The notes: generated from the letters alone by a model not told the origin. A stretch of DNA of 64,000 nucleotides from Fibrobacterota bacterium (GCA_003165595.1 PLWQ01000040.1:1-64000); one strand, 5' to 3'. Counted from the stretch's first letter, positions 1-8,489 are shown. A program made the numbers and translations.

Positions 1-191
1 AATAAACTATGTCAAGCCATAGTCCGAAATATTAACGTGGACAATGTACTAGAGGTCCGGAACCGGAAACAGGGCAGGATGCTGCACTGCCGGCTCCGGA
101 GGACGCCCGCCGCGCGCAATCATCTCCGGATTCGCAGCATCATTCAGTCTTTCTCATCAACTGCCGGCACGAGGACGAGCTCGATGTCAAG

Positions 192-434
192 GTGGACCTT
201 GGGCTGCGGCTTCTTGCAAATATGGATTGCGACGTCATTCTCGCAACCGATACACTTCCGGCGGCTGCAAACACGCGAACAAACAGGGTGAGTGAGATAA
301 TCTTTTTGAAAAAGCCATTCTATATACCGGTGTTTTTTCAGGAACTGTTCCGGCTTACCAAACACAGGGAAGACGGACGGCCTTCAAGGTTCAAGGCCGG
401 CGACACCCTGGTTATGAGAAGAATTGAAGGATAG
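192..434 (+). CDS. Receiver-like small protein, start uncertain
   Basis: This open frame of about 80 residues ends five bases before the next gene. It looks like the second half of a CheY-like receiver domain: a beta-strand-like DCDVILATD, then IIFLKKP, where the KP resembles the conserved receiver lysine-proline, and a closing helix FFQELFRL. The frame is open back to position 36 but has no ATG. GTG at 192 is the best start found, so the gene may be 5'-truncated or degenerate. It is followed directly by a second receiver-like gene, so the two probably share a transcript. No output domain is seen and the function is unknown. Confidence 0.35.
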   Translation: MDLGLRLLANMDCDVILATDTLPAAANTRTNRVSEIIFLKKPFYIPVFFQELFRLTKHREDGRPSRFKAGDTLVMRRIEG

Positions 435-439
435 GAAAC

Positions 440-931
440 ATGGGTTTTGCGGAACGCAACAGGTCGCGCCTGCTCATTATTTCGAGGGACCGCACTGTCC
501 GCAACGACATGATCATGCTTTTGAGCGGATGCGGATATTTTGTTGATTATGTGGAAACCCGCGCCGAGGGCATAGCAAAATACCGTAATTTCAAGCATGC
601 GGTGGTTATTCTGGACGTGCACGCCCTGCCAAGGTCTCCGCAACGGCTTCTCAAGCTTTTCCAGATGTACAAGAAGAACCCCATTATCCTTATCGTGGCG
701 GAAAAGAACGATGAGGAGCGGCTGTATCCGTACATGCAAATGGGCATCTTCGACATCGTAACGCTCCCGTTTCACGTTGACTATCTCTATTTTGTGCTTC
801 GACGGCTCATCGATCACAGCAAGCTCACCGCGTCCAACGAATTTGCCAAGCTGCTCCTGCTTATGATACTTGTCACGCTCCCCATATGGGGCGTCGCAAT
901 CTGGTTTGTTGCAAGGCATCTGCCGTTTTAA
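440..931 (+). CDS. Degenerate receiver domain with C-terminal membrane helix
   Basis: The product is 163 residues. Residues about 10-125 follow the receiver fold: LLIISRD at strand 1, VVILDVHA with a possible phospho-acceptor Asp at strand 3, and IILIVAE at strand 4. The usual Thr/Ser after strand 4 is Ala, and the conserved Lys-Pro is Leu-Pro (TLPFHVD), so normal phosphorylation signalling is doubtful. Residues about 136-158 form a hydrophobic helix (LLLLMILVTLPIWGVAIWF), which would tether the domain to the inner membrane. The ATG at 440 follows AGGAAAC. It lies upstream of a PEP-CTERM gene but is separated from it by that gene's own regulatory region. The role is unknown; a docking or sensing pseudo-receiver is an inference. 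Confidence 0.6.
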   Translation: MGFAERNRSRLLIISRDRTVRNDMIMLLSGCGYFVDYVETRAEGIAKYRNFKHAVVILDVHALPRSPQRLLKLFQMYKKNPIILIVAEKNDEERLYPYMQMGIFDIVTLPFHVDYLYFVLRRLIDHSKLTASNEFAKLLLLMILVTLPIWGVAIWFVARHLPF

Positions 932-953
932 TTCTTCACGCCTTGCTGCATGA

Positions 954-990
954 TGTAACAAGATCACTACAAGTGTCGCTTTTCTTTACA
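954..990 (+). promoter_or_regulatory. Probable PrsR enhancer box upstream of PEP-CTERM gene
   Basis: A 37-base interrupted inverted repeat starts TGTAA and ends TTTCTTTACA. The same end sequences at nearly the same spacing lie upstream of the other two PEP-CTERM genes (48231-48267 and 50801-50838, both on the minus strand). The box ends 75 bases before a -24/-12 promoter, a normal position for an NtrC-type activator. This copy has a weaker left half than the other two. Confidence 0.6.
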
Positions 991-1065
991 CTCTTTGCGC
1001 CTTAGAGATTGGATCCCTCTTCAAACCCTTCTTTGAATTCAATAGGTTATAAGATATTACAGATT

Positions 1066-1081
1066 CGGCATCAGAATTGCG
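1066..1081 (+). promoter_or_regulatory. Sigma-54 (-24/-12) promoter
   Basis: The sequence reads CGGCATC-AGAA-TTGCG. It has GG and GC at the spacing of the TGGCAYR-N4-TTGCW consensus and differs at the first base. The predicted transcript would start near 1091, about 26 bases before the ATG at 1118. The other two PEP-CTERM genes have equivalent promoters. Confidence 0.7.
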
Positions 1082-1117
1082 TTTGTTTGTCTCATACTTC
1101 ACAAAGGAGTCGACTCT

Positions 1118-1897
1118 ATGACAAACAAGCTTCTAGTCTCAATTTGTTCGGCCGTACTCGCATTCGCCGTTACTTCAAACGCCGATGTCATCAAAATAAC
1201 CGGCGTTGACAATGGATCCATTGCGTACATCAGCGAAACCGGCAGCAGTCTGCCTCTTAGCGGTCCGAGCTACACGGGTGGAGTATATACCGGCTTGTAC
1301 AATGCCGTTGATCTGACAACAGGCCAGTCTTGGCTCACCTACTGCATCGATCCCATCGGCGATATAAATATCGGAGACAGCTGGACTGCGAATCTGACCA
1401 CGGGTACCCAGTTGGCCACCGGCAGTGCCGGCGTTTTGTCCACTCCGGCTTACGGCTCCACCTCAAACGTCACGGCCGAGAAATACGAGATGATCAGCTA
1501 TCTTGCCGACAAATATTATTACGACCTCACTTCCGCCAATCCAATGGCAAACACGAACAATGGTTCCACGGCAATAACCGATAGAAACGACCTGAGCCTT
1601 GCCTTCTGGGAAATTTCCAGGGACTTCAACGGAAATCAAAATTCACTCAATCTTTCAAGCGGCAATTTTCAGGTCACAAGCGGAGACCTTACGTACACCA
1701 ATAAGCTGCTTTCCGATGCGTTTGGCAGCCTCACGAATCCGCTGCCCAAGGACTTCAACCTGGCTGTCTACGCCCCCACGCAAAGGCCTTCCCAGGAATT
1801 CCTTACGTTCAATGTTCCCGAACCCGGTATGCTCTCCCTGTTGGGCATGAGCCTTCTTGGCATGCTCGGCTTCGCGATATCGAGAAAAAGAAAGTAA
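1118..1897 (+). CDS. PEP-CTERM sorting domain protein
   Basis: This is a 259-residue secreted cargo protein of the exosortase. Residues 1-23 are a Sec signal peptide (LLVSICSAVLAFAVTSNA). The C-terminus has the tripartite sorting signal: VPEPG, a hydrophobic stretch (LSLLGMSLLGMLGFAIS) and a basic end RKRK. Exosortases are thought to cleave at this motif and release or anchor the protein at the surface. The middle, rich in Ser, Thr, Asn and Gly, is not a family I recognise. The ATG follows AAAGGAG. An upstream -24/-12 promoter and activator box point to control by PrsR, and a strong terminator follows, so the gene is monocistronic. It is not closely similar to the other two PEP-CTERM proteins here outside the tail. 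Confidence 0.9.
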   Translation: MTNKLLVSICSAVLAFAVTSNADVIKITGVDNGSIAYISETGSSLPLSGPSYTGGVYTGLYNAVDLTTGQSWLTYCIDPIGDINIGDSWTANLTTGTQLATGSAGVLSTPAYGSTSNVTAEKYEMISYLADKYYYDLTSANPMANTNNGSTAITDRNDLSLAFWEISRDFNGNQNSLNLSSGNFQVTSGDLTYTNKLLSDAFGSLTNPLPKDFNLAVYAPTQRPSQEFLTFNVPEPGMLSLLGMSLLGMLGFAISRKRK

Positions 1898-1920
1898 TTC
1901 TATTTCCTTTCGCGTCATAA

Positions 1921-1955
1921 GAAAGGCTTCCCCACAAGGAAGCCTTTCTTTTTTA
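1921..1955 (+). terminator. Rho-independent terminator of the PEP-CTERM gene
   Basis: A perfect stem GAAAGGCTTCC / GGAAGCCTTTC with a short loop is followed by a T-run. It starts 23 bases after the stop codon of the PEP-CTERM gene. Confidence 0.9.
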
Positions 1956-1999
1956 TTATGGGGACCTCTATAAAGAGAACCTCTAGAAATTGCCTCAAT

Positions 2000-2132
2000 G
2001 TCATTGCGAGGAGCGTAGCGACGTGGCAATCTTCCGTAATTCTTTGCAAAAAACGCGAGATTCGCGGACGCGTCTACTCCTGTAGTGCTGTATGCGGTTT
2101 TCGTCGTGGTGCTTCGCTTCGCTCGCAATGAC
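2000..2132. repeat. Dispersed element with GTCATTGCGAG inverted ends
   Basis: The 133-base unit is bounded by perfect 11-base inverted ends (GTCATTGCGAG / CTCGCAATGAC). A shorter relative with the same ends lies at 59853-59921. Bases 2038-2074 recur, inverted and with one base fewer, at 7560-7595. The part around 2070-2111 resembles 51158-51215. It fills most of the gap between the PEP-CTERM gene and the export gene at 2272 and has no coding sense. Confidence 0.75.
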
Positions 2133-2271
2133 AAAGCGCGTTTTTGAATATTTGGAGGTCTCCATTGATTACTTCAAGTGAAGAAACGTATTTTTCAAGG
2201 GTACTGTGGCGCCCTTTCTTTTCGTTCCCTGGAGCGCCGCCCAATCACTCTTGTGCCAGGAGCATCCTCCC

Positions 2272-3036
2272 ATGATAAGCTTGACATGCAAGCTCGCCGG
2301 CAATTCTCTCTTCCGCAATACGCTGGTCGCGGCCGCAATGCTTTGTTTCCCGGTGTTGTCGCAGGTTGCCAAAGATGCACCGCCCCCGGCCCGAACGCAG
2401 ACCGGCACAGTGTCAACCGCTCTGAACCGGACCGGCGCCGAGACACAGAGCTTTGCATGCCCGGGGGAAGCCATCCGTATTTACGCTTTTCCGGACACAA
2501 GCTCTTTTGTCAATGGATTCTATCCTGTGGACGGCAAAGGCCGCATTTACCTGCCCATCATAGGAAAAATGGACGTGTCCGGCATGAGCGAAAAGACGCT
2601 GGTGGACACGCTGAAGGCCCAGTATATCAATTATCTCCGCTTTCCCAACCTGCAGGTGCGGCGCCTCATCCGCATAAGCCTGCTGGGAGGCTTCCAGAGG
2701 CCCGGGCTGTATTACATAGACCCGGATTATTCATTATGGGACGCGGTGTGCCAGACCGGCGGGACAACGCGTGAAGACGGGCTCCTGAGGATGACGTGGG
2801 AACGGGACCGAAAGGTCGTCACCCACGATATTATTCCTCTGTATCAATCCGGCCAGCCGCTCAGCTCCGTCGGGTTCCGTTCCGGCGACCAGTTGTGCAC
2901 CCCGGTGGACCCGAAGAACAACTGGTGGAACCTCGTTGTCAAGGACGCGATTCTGAGCACGATTTTTCCGATCATTTCCACCAGCGCTTCGTTGTATGTG
3001 AGTTACCTGGCATACACGGCATATAAGAACCGGTAG
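2272..3036 (+). CDS. Wza-like polysaccharide export protein (SLBB family)
   Basis: This is the outer-membrane/periplasmic export component for the EPS. The 254-residue product has an N-terminal hydrophobic export signal (NTLVAAAMLCFPVLS). A poly-export domain starts near residue 60 (GEAIRIYAFPD ... GRIYLPIIGKM). A SLBB-like beta-grasp follows from about residue 140 (RISLLGGFQRPGLYYI). A hydrophobic C-terminal helix (AILSTIFPIISTSASLYVSYL) could play the part of the Wza helix that lines the outer-membrane pore. The signal has no clear lipobox, unlike classical Wza. ATG at 2272 is chosen because AGGAG lies nine bases upstream; an in-frame start at 2206 lacks this. The Wzc-like partner follows 67 bases later, so the two form an export operon. 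Confidence 0.85.
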   Translation: MISLTCKLAGNSLFRNTLVAAAMLCFPVLSQVAKDAPPPARTQTGTVSTALNRTGAETQSFACPGEAIRIYAFPDTSSFVNGFYPVDGKGRIYLPIIGKMDVSGMSEKTLVDTLKAQYINYLRFPNLQVRRLIRISLLGGFQRPGLYYIDPDYSLWDAVCQTGGTTREDGLLRMTWERDRKVVTHDIIPLYQSGQPLSSVGFRSGDQLCTPVDPKNNWWNLVVKDAILSTIFPIISTSASLYVSYLAYTAYKNR

Positions 3037-3103
3037 CTTTCATGCACATCAAGAGTGAAGGCAGTCTATTTGCAATTTCCGTAAATCCCGGTAGGGGCAC
3101 TTT

Positions 3104-5473
3104 ATGAATGCAACACAGCCCGCGCCTACAAGACAGGCCTACGTAAAGAAGCCCATGGAGATCGGGTATTATATCCACCATTATGCCGGGCTTTTCTGGC
3201 GATGGAAATGGTACATTGCACTGGTGACGCCCGCGGTGATTGCCGCCTGGTCCTATGGTGCGATAAAGTACGGCCAAAGCAGGCCGGCCCTCGAAAGCAG
3301 GGCTGTTCTCCAGTTCACGCGCGCCGGCAATGGCATGGGGCCCATAGATCAGCAGACCATCAACCTGGAAAGGCAGAGCTGCGAGGCCTTTATCCGCAGC
3401 AGGCCTTTCCTGGAATCCGTGATGCAAAAGCATTCCCTTCAACTTGTGGTCGACAAGTACTTCCGCGGCGATATCTTCGACAGCATCCAGGTGGACAAGA
3501 ACGCGCCGGCCGGGCGGTACGATTTTGTCCTCGAAAACGACGGCTATACCCTCTACTTTACAAACAAGCACCGCGGCATCGACAAACGGGTGGTGATGGG
3601 CGGGAAACTGTTCGAACTCACCTCTTTTTCTTTTACGTCAATGTCGCTCAAGCTCACCCGCGATTTTCTCGCCGAGCCTCATTCCTTCACTCTTAATGTA
3701 TTGAACACGCGCGACGCGGTGGACAGGATACTGCTCAACCTCTCCATTTCCTTTCCCGGTTCCTCGGAAGAACGCGAAAGCCCCATCATGATAATCACGC
3801 TCAAAGGCAGCGACTATCCGCTCATAACCAAAACGCTGAATACCATAGCCGACGATTTTGTGGCCAACAATGCGGAACTCAAGCGCAGCAAAAAGTCGGA
3901 GGACGTCCAGATCCTGGAAAAGCAGCTCGAAGCGGCAAGATACGACCTCGATGGCGCGGACGAGGCCATGCGGCGCTTTCGGGAGGCCAATCCGTCCGTG
4001 GGCGCCACCAGCATCATGGCGCCGTCCATATCCGAGATGTCGAACCTCGACAATTCAATCACCGGCATCAACCGCTCCATCGAAGACGCGGCAGCGCTTC
4101 AGTCCAGGTGCAATACCAACACCGCCACCGATGAGCAGTTCACCGCGCTTTCCGAAGCCATCACCTTTCTCACAACCCACCAGTCCGCGGCCGCGCCCGG
4201 GCTGCAGGCGGAACTCGTTGAAGTAAACAACGAGAAGCGCCGGATCGATGCGGATTATTCGCCCCAGCACCCGCTTGCCATAGAAAACCGCAAGAAAATC
4301 GAACGCTTGACGTCAAAGATTTCGCAGGCCCTGTCCGAAGTGATTGCAAAGATGCGGACGGATGTCGTCCTGGCTTCAACCAAGAAAACCACTATCTCCA
4401 CGGAGTTCCAGAAACTGCCGGAAAAGGAAATGCGGTACGCGGAACTTGAGCGCAAGCGCAGCACGCTCGCCGAATTGTATTCCAACATGCTGGCCCGCTA
4501 CAACGTGAACAAGATGTCGGAGACTTCCCAGACCGGCGACGTGACCGTGCTCGACCATGCCGTTGCCGCGATTGCGCCGGGCAGGCTGCAGACGCTTCTG
4601 CAGCTGCTTCTGATAGGCGTGGGCGCAGGCCTGCTGCTCGGGTTTGGGCCCTCCCTGGGTTTGGATTACCTCGACAAGAGGGCGCGCAACGAGGACGACT
4701 GCAAGCGATTCTCGTCCCTGCCCTACCTGGAGGGCATTCCCGCCAAGGAAGGGCTCAAGAAATTGGGCAGGCCGGAAAAGGGGAAACTGGACCCGCGCCT
4801 GGTTGACTCGGGTTTTGAACCCGGACTGTTCGACGACATGTACCGGTCCCTGCGAACCAAGATACTGCTTCACCTGCACGACGAGCCCCGCAAGATGCTC
4901 GTGGTTACGAGCCTCAACATGGGCGACGGGAAATCTCTCACCGCCGCCAATATCGCCATTGTTATGGCCCAGCAGAAACTCCGCACCCTGCTCATCGACG
5001 GTGATTTACGAAGAGGAGTGCAGCACCATTCGTTCCTGCTGGAGAAGAAACCCGGCCTTGCCGAAATTCTCTCTTCGGCGGACGAGCTCGCCTCCATGCC
5101 CATAACCGCCATGATCCAGAAGACGCATATCCCCAACCTGTCGCTCCTGTCTTCGGGAATGCCCATTCCCAATCCCGCCGAGTGCATGAACTCGCAGAAA
5201 TTCCGCGACCTCTCGTCGATGCTTGCGGAATGGTACGAAGTGGTGATCCTCGATACGCCCCCGCTCCTCGCGGCCGTGGATGCCGCCATGCTGCCCGCGA
5301 CGTTCAGTCACTACATCATGGTTGCGCGCGTCGCCAGAACCACTATTACAGCCATTGACAAAAAGGTCAACGAATTTCCCGGGCTCCGCAGGAAGATCCT
5401 CGGCATCGTGCTCAACGGCATCCCTGTTGACAAGAAGCAGAGCGCCTACCGGTATTCGTATTACCAGCACTGA
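3104..5473 (+). CDS. Wzc-like chain-length determinant and tyrosine autokinase
   Basis: The inner-membrane co-polymerase controls EPS chain length and gates export with the Wza-like protein. The product is 789 residues. A Wzz domain begins with a membrane helix near residues 35-55, and a long periplasmic coiled-coil region covers about 245-460. A second membrane helix lies near 497-519 (LLLIGVGAGLLLGFGPSLG). The cytoplasmic BY-kinase domain follows, with Walker A NMGDGKSLTAAN (~607), Walker A' LLIDGDLRR (~630) and Walker B VVILDTPP (~713). The C-terminus YRYSYYQH is a short tyrosine cluster, the usual autophosphorylation site. The gene is complete and shares an operon with the gene at 2272. 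Its cognate phosphatase is not in the window. Confidence 0.9.
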   Translation: MNATQPAPTRQAYVKKPMEIGYYIHHYAGLFWRWKWYIALVTPAVIAAWSYGAIKYGQSRPALESRAVLQFTRAGNGMGPIDQQTINLERQSCEAFIRSRPFLESVMQKHSLQLVVDKYFRGDIFDSIQVDKNAPAGRYDFVLENDGYTLYFTNKHRGIDKRVVMGGKLFELTSFSFTSMSLKLTRDFLAEPHSFTLNVLNTRDAVDRILLNLSISFPGSSEERESPIMIITLKGSDYPLITKTLNTIADDFVANNAELKRSKKSEDVQILEKQLEAARYDLDGADEAMRRFREANPSVGATSIMAPSISEMSNLDNSITGINRSIEDAAALQSRCNTNTATDEQFTALSEAITFLTTHQSAAAPGLQAELVEVNNEKRRIDADYSPQHPLAIENRKKIERLTSKISQALSEVIAKMRTDVVLASTKKTTISTEFQKLPEKEMRYAELERKRSTLAELYSNMLARYNVNKMSETSQTGDVTVLDHAVAAIAPGRLQTLLQLLLIGVGAGLLLGFGPSLGLDYLDKRARNEDDCKRFSSLPYLEGIPAKEGLKKLGRPEKGKLDPRLVDSGFEPGLFDDMYRSLRTKILLHLHDEPRKMLVVTSLNMGDGKSLTAANIAIVMAQQKLRTLLIDGDLRRGVQHHSFLLEKKPGLAEILSSADELASMPITAMIQKTHIPNLSLLSSGMPIPNPAECMNSQKFRDLSSMLAEWYEVVILDTPPLLAAVDAAMLPATFSHYIMVARVARTTITAIDKKVNEFPGLRRKILGIVLNGIPVDKKQSAYRYSYYQH

Positions 5474-5923
5474 ACGTTTTGCCCGGCAGAGCCGGGCTTC
5501 CGGTGCCCCCCGGGCCCCCTGAGGGGGCGTTGGGAAAATCAGTTGCAATAGGGAACCTCTATTTATTCACAAAACTTGATTGTAATGTCACTCCCGCGAA
5601 AGCGGGAGTCTATCGTTTTCCTATGAGAACCTAAAAAATGGATCCCCGATCGGGTCGGGGATGACACCAAGACCGCTCATTTTTAGAGGTGCGCTGAATA
5701 CGCATAAAATGCTTCCAGATGGCTGAGCGAGAAATAGTGGTAATGGAATGTTTTTGGATTGCTGAGCGTGTAAATTCGAATGCTAATGCAATGCGTGCGG
5801 CTGGCTGAGCCGGGTGGCCCTCAAGAAAGTCTATTTGCGAGAATGCACTCTTGGTAATTGCGGAACGGGCCAATTGTGGAATTTATCCTATGCCCAGTAG
5901 TAGGGGCACAAAATTTTGTGCCC
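5474..5923. other. Non-coding interval with repeats
   Basis: No gene is visible between the two convergent genes. It contains the GGGAACCTCTAT motif at about 5551 (GGGGACCTCTAT also occurs near 1960 and 48592), the hairpins at 5587-5665, a tract with repeated GGCTGAGC words (5719-5810), and a palindrome at its end. Confidence 0.6.
5587..5665. repeat. Two intergenic hairpin repeats (GTCACTCCCGCG and GGATCCCCGATC types)
   Basis: Bases 5587-5610 form CTCCCGC-GAAA-GCGGGAG within the common intergenic repeat that begins GTCAC. Bases 5640-5665 are the second type, GGATCCCCGATCGGG followed by TCGGGGATGAC. The first type recurs at 48299, 48394, 48625 and 50905; the second recurs at 50953. Confidence 0.8.
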
Positions 5924-5927
5924 CTAC
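5900..5927. repeat. Perfect 28-base palindrome covering a stop codon
   Basis: Two perfect 14-base arms (GTAGGGGCACAAAA / TTTTGTGCCCCTAC) meet at 5913/5914. The TAG stop of the minus-strand secreted protein (5924-5926) lies inside the right arm. The palindrome could act as a transcription stop for that gene but has no T-run. Confidence 0.8.
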
Positions 5928-7264
5928 TGGCGCACAACCATGAATGAGGCATTAGTTTCCCGTATCCTGGCCGCATACACGCCTTTTCCTACTCGTATCC
6001 CATGACCGGCGCACCACCCCCACAACGACATCTGCGAATCCGCGCGCAGCGTGCAGATGATTTTGCCGCACAGGTCGCAAATCGAAATGGACACCGGCGC
6101 GGTCGTCTTAACCATGCCGTTGCCGAAGATCCGTGCTCTCGGACAAACGGATGGACGAGCGGCTTGCCCGAAAAGAGTTCCCGTTGAAAATGCACCGTAC
6201 TTGAAATAGTGGATTTCCCTGACAATGTCGCCGCCTGAATACCACGTTGAGTCCGTTCGCGAGACAATGGCGCCGGAACTGTCACGCGAATACCTGTACA
6301 CAATCTTGCTGCAACTGTCAAGTGGCGTCCACACCCCGTTAGACGAATCCTGAACCACGCAGTTTTGCAGGGCCTGGTTGCTGTCGAAGGCCTGCACATA
6401 CCTGATTTTTGAACTAAAGCTCCATTTCGAAGAATCGGCATTCCAGAACAAACTTGTCTGCGATTCTTCAATTTCATCGCCTGCCGCATCGTACGTGCCG
6501 GAGCAAACATACCTCATGGAATCGCTGAAATTCGTCTCGATCGCCGTGGCTATGTTACTCCCCGCCTTGAAAAAGGAATCGGAATAGACCGTCTGGTACG
6601 AGGCGCTCGCGGGATCCCATTGCTGGTCAACGCGCACCGCCGTATCCCGGGCGGCAAGGGTTATGGTATCCCTGCCGGATTTTGCCCACGTTTGCGCCGC
6701 AATGTCCCAGTAGTCCCCGTCCAGGCTGGACAAATGAAAATAGACCTCGCCCGAATTGCAAAAAAGGCCCATTCCCGTGCCTTGCGGTCCATCTATCGAA
6801 AGCAAAGCGTCCGAAATGCCGGGGGAAATATGCACCATGTCGGAATTGGCCCAGCCGTTGTCGCCATAGGACAGGTCGACAAGGGAATCAATGTTTCCGG
6901 CCAAATCGGCATAATACATTGTTTTCCAGGTTGACCCATAAATGTTCTGCGCAATGGAGTCGTCCGCAACGATCTGTACCAGCGAAACAAGATGGCCGCT
7001 CTGGGAATAGTTTACGGTAATGAGCTCTCCCGGGACATACGCTTTGCTCGAAGAATCGTACACAACACTGGAGTCCTGGATCATGCGCACAGCGGTCGAG
7101 GTCGAAGATCCGGTCTTGGCAAGGCTAATCCCCTGGATTGTCCGCAACAGCAGTCGCGGCTGCGACAATCGGGAATGGCTTTTATGAAGCGAATGGCGGG
7201 AGGCCAGGGCAAAGCTGGGGAGAAGAAGAACACACGAGAGGAAGAAAATGGTCATTCGTTTCAT
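5924..7264 (-). CDS. Secreted protein with T9SS-like C-terminal tail
   Basis: The 446-residue protein begins with a Sec signal peptide (MTIFFLSCVLLLPSFALAS). The body is rich in Ser, Asp, Thr and aromatic residues, like beta-rich secreted proteins of Fibrobacterota and Bacteroidota, and I do not recognise a catalytic family. The last ~75 residues (VSISICDLCGKIICTL ... GKGVYAARI ... VVRQ) resemble the Ig-like sorting or anchoring domain found at the C-terminus of type IX secretion cargo. ATG at 7264 is chosen because it directly precedes the signal peptide; an upstream in-frame start adds 27 residues of non-signal sequence. The stop codon lies inside a palindromic repeat, so the C-terminal end may have been set by insertion of that repeat. 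Confidence 0.6.
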   Translation of the reverse strand: MKRMTIFFLSCVLLLPSFALASRHSLHKSHSRLSQPRLLLRTIQGISLAKTGSSTSTAVRMIQDSSVVYDSSSKAYVPGELITVNYSQSGHLVSLVQIVADDSIAQNIYGSTWKTMYYADLAGNIDSLVDLSYGDNGWANSDMVHISPGISDALLSIDGPQGTGMGLFCNSGEVYFHLSSLDGDYWDIAAQTWAKSGRDTITLAARDTAVRVDQQWDPASASYQTVYSDSFFKAGSNIATAIETNFSDSMRYVCSGTYDAAGDEIEESQTSLFWNADSSKWSFSSKIRYVQAFDSNQALQNCVVQDSSNGVWTPLDSCSKIVYRYSRDSSGAIVSRTDSTWYSGGDIVREIHYFKYGAFSTGTLFGQAARPSVCPRARIFGNGMVKTTAPVSISICDLCGKIICTLRADSQMSLWGWCAGHGIRVGKGVYAARIRETNASFMVVRQ

Positions 7265-7559
7265 AGGGAGGCCTTTCGTTGGGTTCCCAATTGGATTGAT
7301 CGGGATACTACGGAAGTGTCTAAGGTTAAAATAGCAATTCGTCACCTGCGCACTTGTATATTATTTTGACACGCTTCAAAGTATTCAAGTTCCGTGGTAC
7401 AAATTTGCACGTACGAAATCAGCGGGACAACCAAATGTCCCCTGAAGAGAAATTTGCCGCAACCCACACCCCCTTTGATTCAACATTATAGTGGAACGCC
7501 GGAAGAACATCTGACCTGCCTTGCAAATTCCCACCGGGTTTTGACGCTGTTTGGTTCCC

Positions 7560-7595
7560 GACGCGTCCGCGAATCTCGCGTTTTTGCAAAGAATT
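7560..7595 (-). repeat. 36-base repeat shared with 2038-2074
   Basis: Read on the minus strand it matches 2038-2074, differing only by one A in an A-run. It contains GCGAGATTCGCGGACGCG. It is an isolated piece of the element at 2000-2132. Confidence 0.75.
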
Positions 7596-7665
7596 AGGGG
7601 AGATTCGCAATGCGGCTGCTGATCAATAGTCAAGGAGGATGAAGGCTTGACTCTTAAAGACCCGC

Positions 7666-7694
7666 TTGACTATTAACCCAATTTGGAGTATATT
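7666..7694 (+). promoter_or_regulatory. Sigma-70-type promoter of the toxin-antitoxin-like cassette
   Basis: TTGACT (7666-7671) is 17 bases from TATATT (7689-7694). The predicted start of transcription, about 7701, coincides with the ATG of the RelE-like remnant. That reading frame would be leaderless, with the PIN gene translated from the same message. Confidence 0.55.
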
Positions 7695-7700
7695 ATAAAT

Positions 7701-7850
7701 ATGGCATATAGGATTTTCCTGAAAAAGAAAATACTAAGGACATTACAGCAATTACCGGAACAGGTACGAAAACGGTTCGAAATCCTGTATAAAGTGCTTG
7801 AGTTGAGCGGCCCGTCCGGGCCGCAAGAATGGAAAGGTATAAAAGCATGA
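7701..7850 (+). pseudogene. RelE/ParE-like toxin N-terminal remnant
   Basis: A 49-residue frame (MAYRIFLKKKILRTLQQL ... VRKRFEILYKVLELSGPSGP) resembles the first half of RelE-type ribonuclease toxins, including the LPEQVRKRF helix. It ends before the catalytic beta-sheet, which normally brings such proteins to about 85-90 residues. Its TGA overlaps the ATG of the PIN gene (ATGA at 7847-7850). The remnant may now serve only to couple translation to the PIN gene. No function as a toxin is expected. Confidence 0.55.
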
Positions 7851-8335
7851 AGCAAAAGGTGTATGTTGAAACCTCCATTTTCAGTTATCTAACGTCAAAA
7901 CCATCTCGCAATATCCTTGCGGCTGCGTGGCAAAGTCTGACGGCAGAATGGTGGGAACGACGGAGACTTGATTTTGACCTATTTATTTCTGAGCTTGTGC
8001 GTGAAGAAGCCACCGGTGGAGACAAGCAAGCAGCCGCAAGAAGGATAGCGGCAATGGATGGAATTCCACTTCTCAAAATTACAGACGAAGTGGTATCATT
8101 AGGCAGGACGCTCCTTGAACCCGGGCCTTTGCCTCAAAAGGCTACGGGAGACGCATTGCATCTTTCCCTAGCGTCTATTCATAAAATGGATTACTTGCTG
8201 ACGTGGAATTGCAGACATCTCGACAATGCTGAAATTAAGCCCAAAGTAAGAAGACTATTAGCCCAGAAAGGGCTTTCAATTCCCGAAATCTGTACACCTC
8301 AAGAGCTCATAGGAGATAAAAACAATGAAGAATGA
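7847..8335 (+). CDS. PIN-domain protein, VapC-like
   Basis: The 162-residue protein is a PIN-family ribonuclease-like domain. It has VYVETSIFSYL at the first strand, with Glu where VapC usually has Asp, plus acidic positions in ISELVREEA and in ATGDALHLSLA (GDALH is the typical third PIN motif). A final LLTWNCRHLDN stretch follows. Such proteins are usually the toxin of a type II pair. The ATG at 7847 overlaps the stop of the RelE-like remnant; an in-frame ATG at 7829 is less likely. The 3' end overlaps the next small gene by 11 bases, so the two are translationally coupled. Confidence 0.8.
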   Translation: MKQKVYVETSIFSYLTSKPSRNILAAAWQSLTAEWWERRRLDFDLFISELVREEATGGDKQAAARRIAAMDGIPLLKITDEVVSLGRTLLEPGPLPQKATGDALHLSLASIHKMDYLLTWNCRHLDNAEIKPKVRRLLAQKGLSIPEICTPQELIGDKNNEE

Positions 8336-8486
8336 AATCTTAGAAGAATTATGGAAAGTTAAAGACCAATTGGGCGAAAAGTATGGAAATAACATTGATG
8401 CTTTGGCTGGGGCAATGAAGGCGAAAGAGAAAGGCGAGACGAATAGGGTCATTGACTTGTCACATGATCAAAAAGCAGCAGCATAG
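8325..8486 (+). CDS. Small PIN partner protein
   Basis: This 53-residue frame (MKNEILEELWKVKDQLGEKY ... NRVIDLSHDQKAAA) overlaps the PIN gene by 11 bases. Small proteins of this shape (EELWKVKDQLGEKYG, then a KAKE helix and a VIDLS end) commonly sit directly behind PIN genes, and are taken to be the antitoxin or its partner. The order toxin then partner is reversed from the usual vapBC order but is typical for this subtype. It has no clear DNA-binding motif. The XRE gene begins three bases after its stop. Confidence 0.6.
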   Translation: MKNEILEELWKVKDQLGEKYGNNIDALAGAMKAKEKGETNRVIDLSHDQKAAA

Positions 8487-8489
8487 GAT

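Larger units (their letters stand above)
7265..7700. other. Intergenic region between divergent genes
   Basis: No gene is visible. It holds the 36-base repeat at 7560-7595 and a sigma-70-like promoter at 7666-7694 that serves the toxin-antitoxin-like cassette. A short AAGGAGGATG followed by a four-codon frame near 7632 looks like a fossil ribosome site. Confidence 0.5.
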
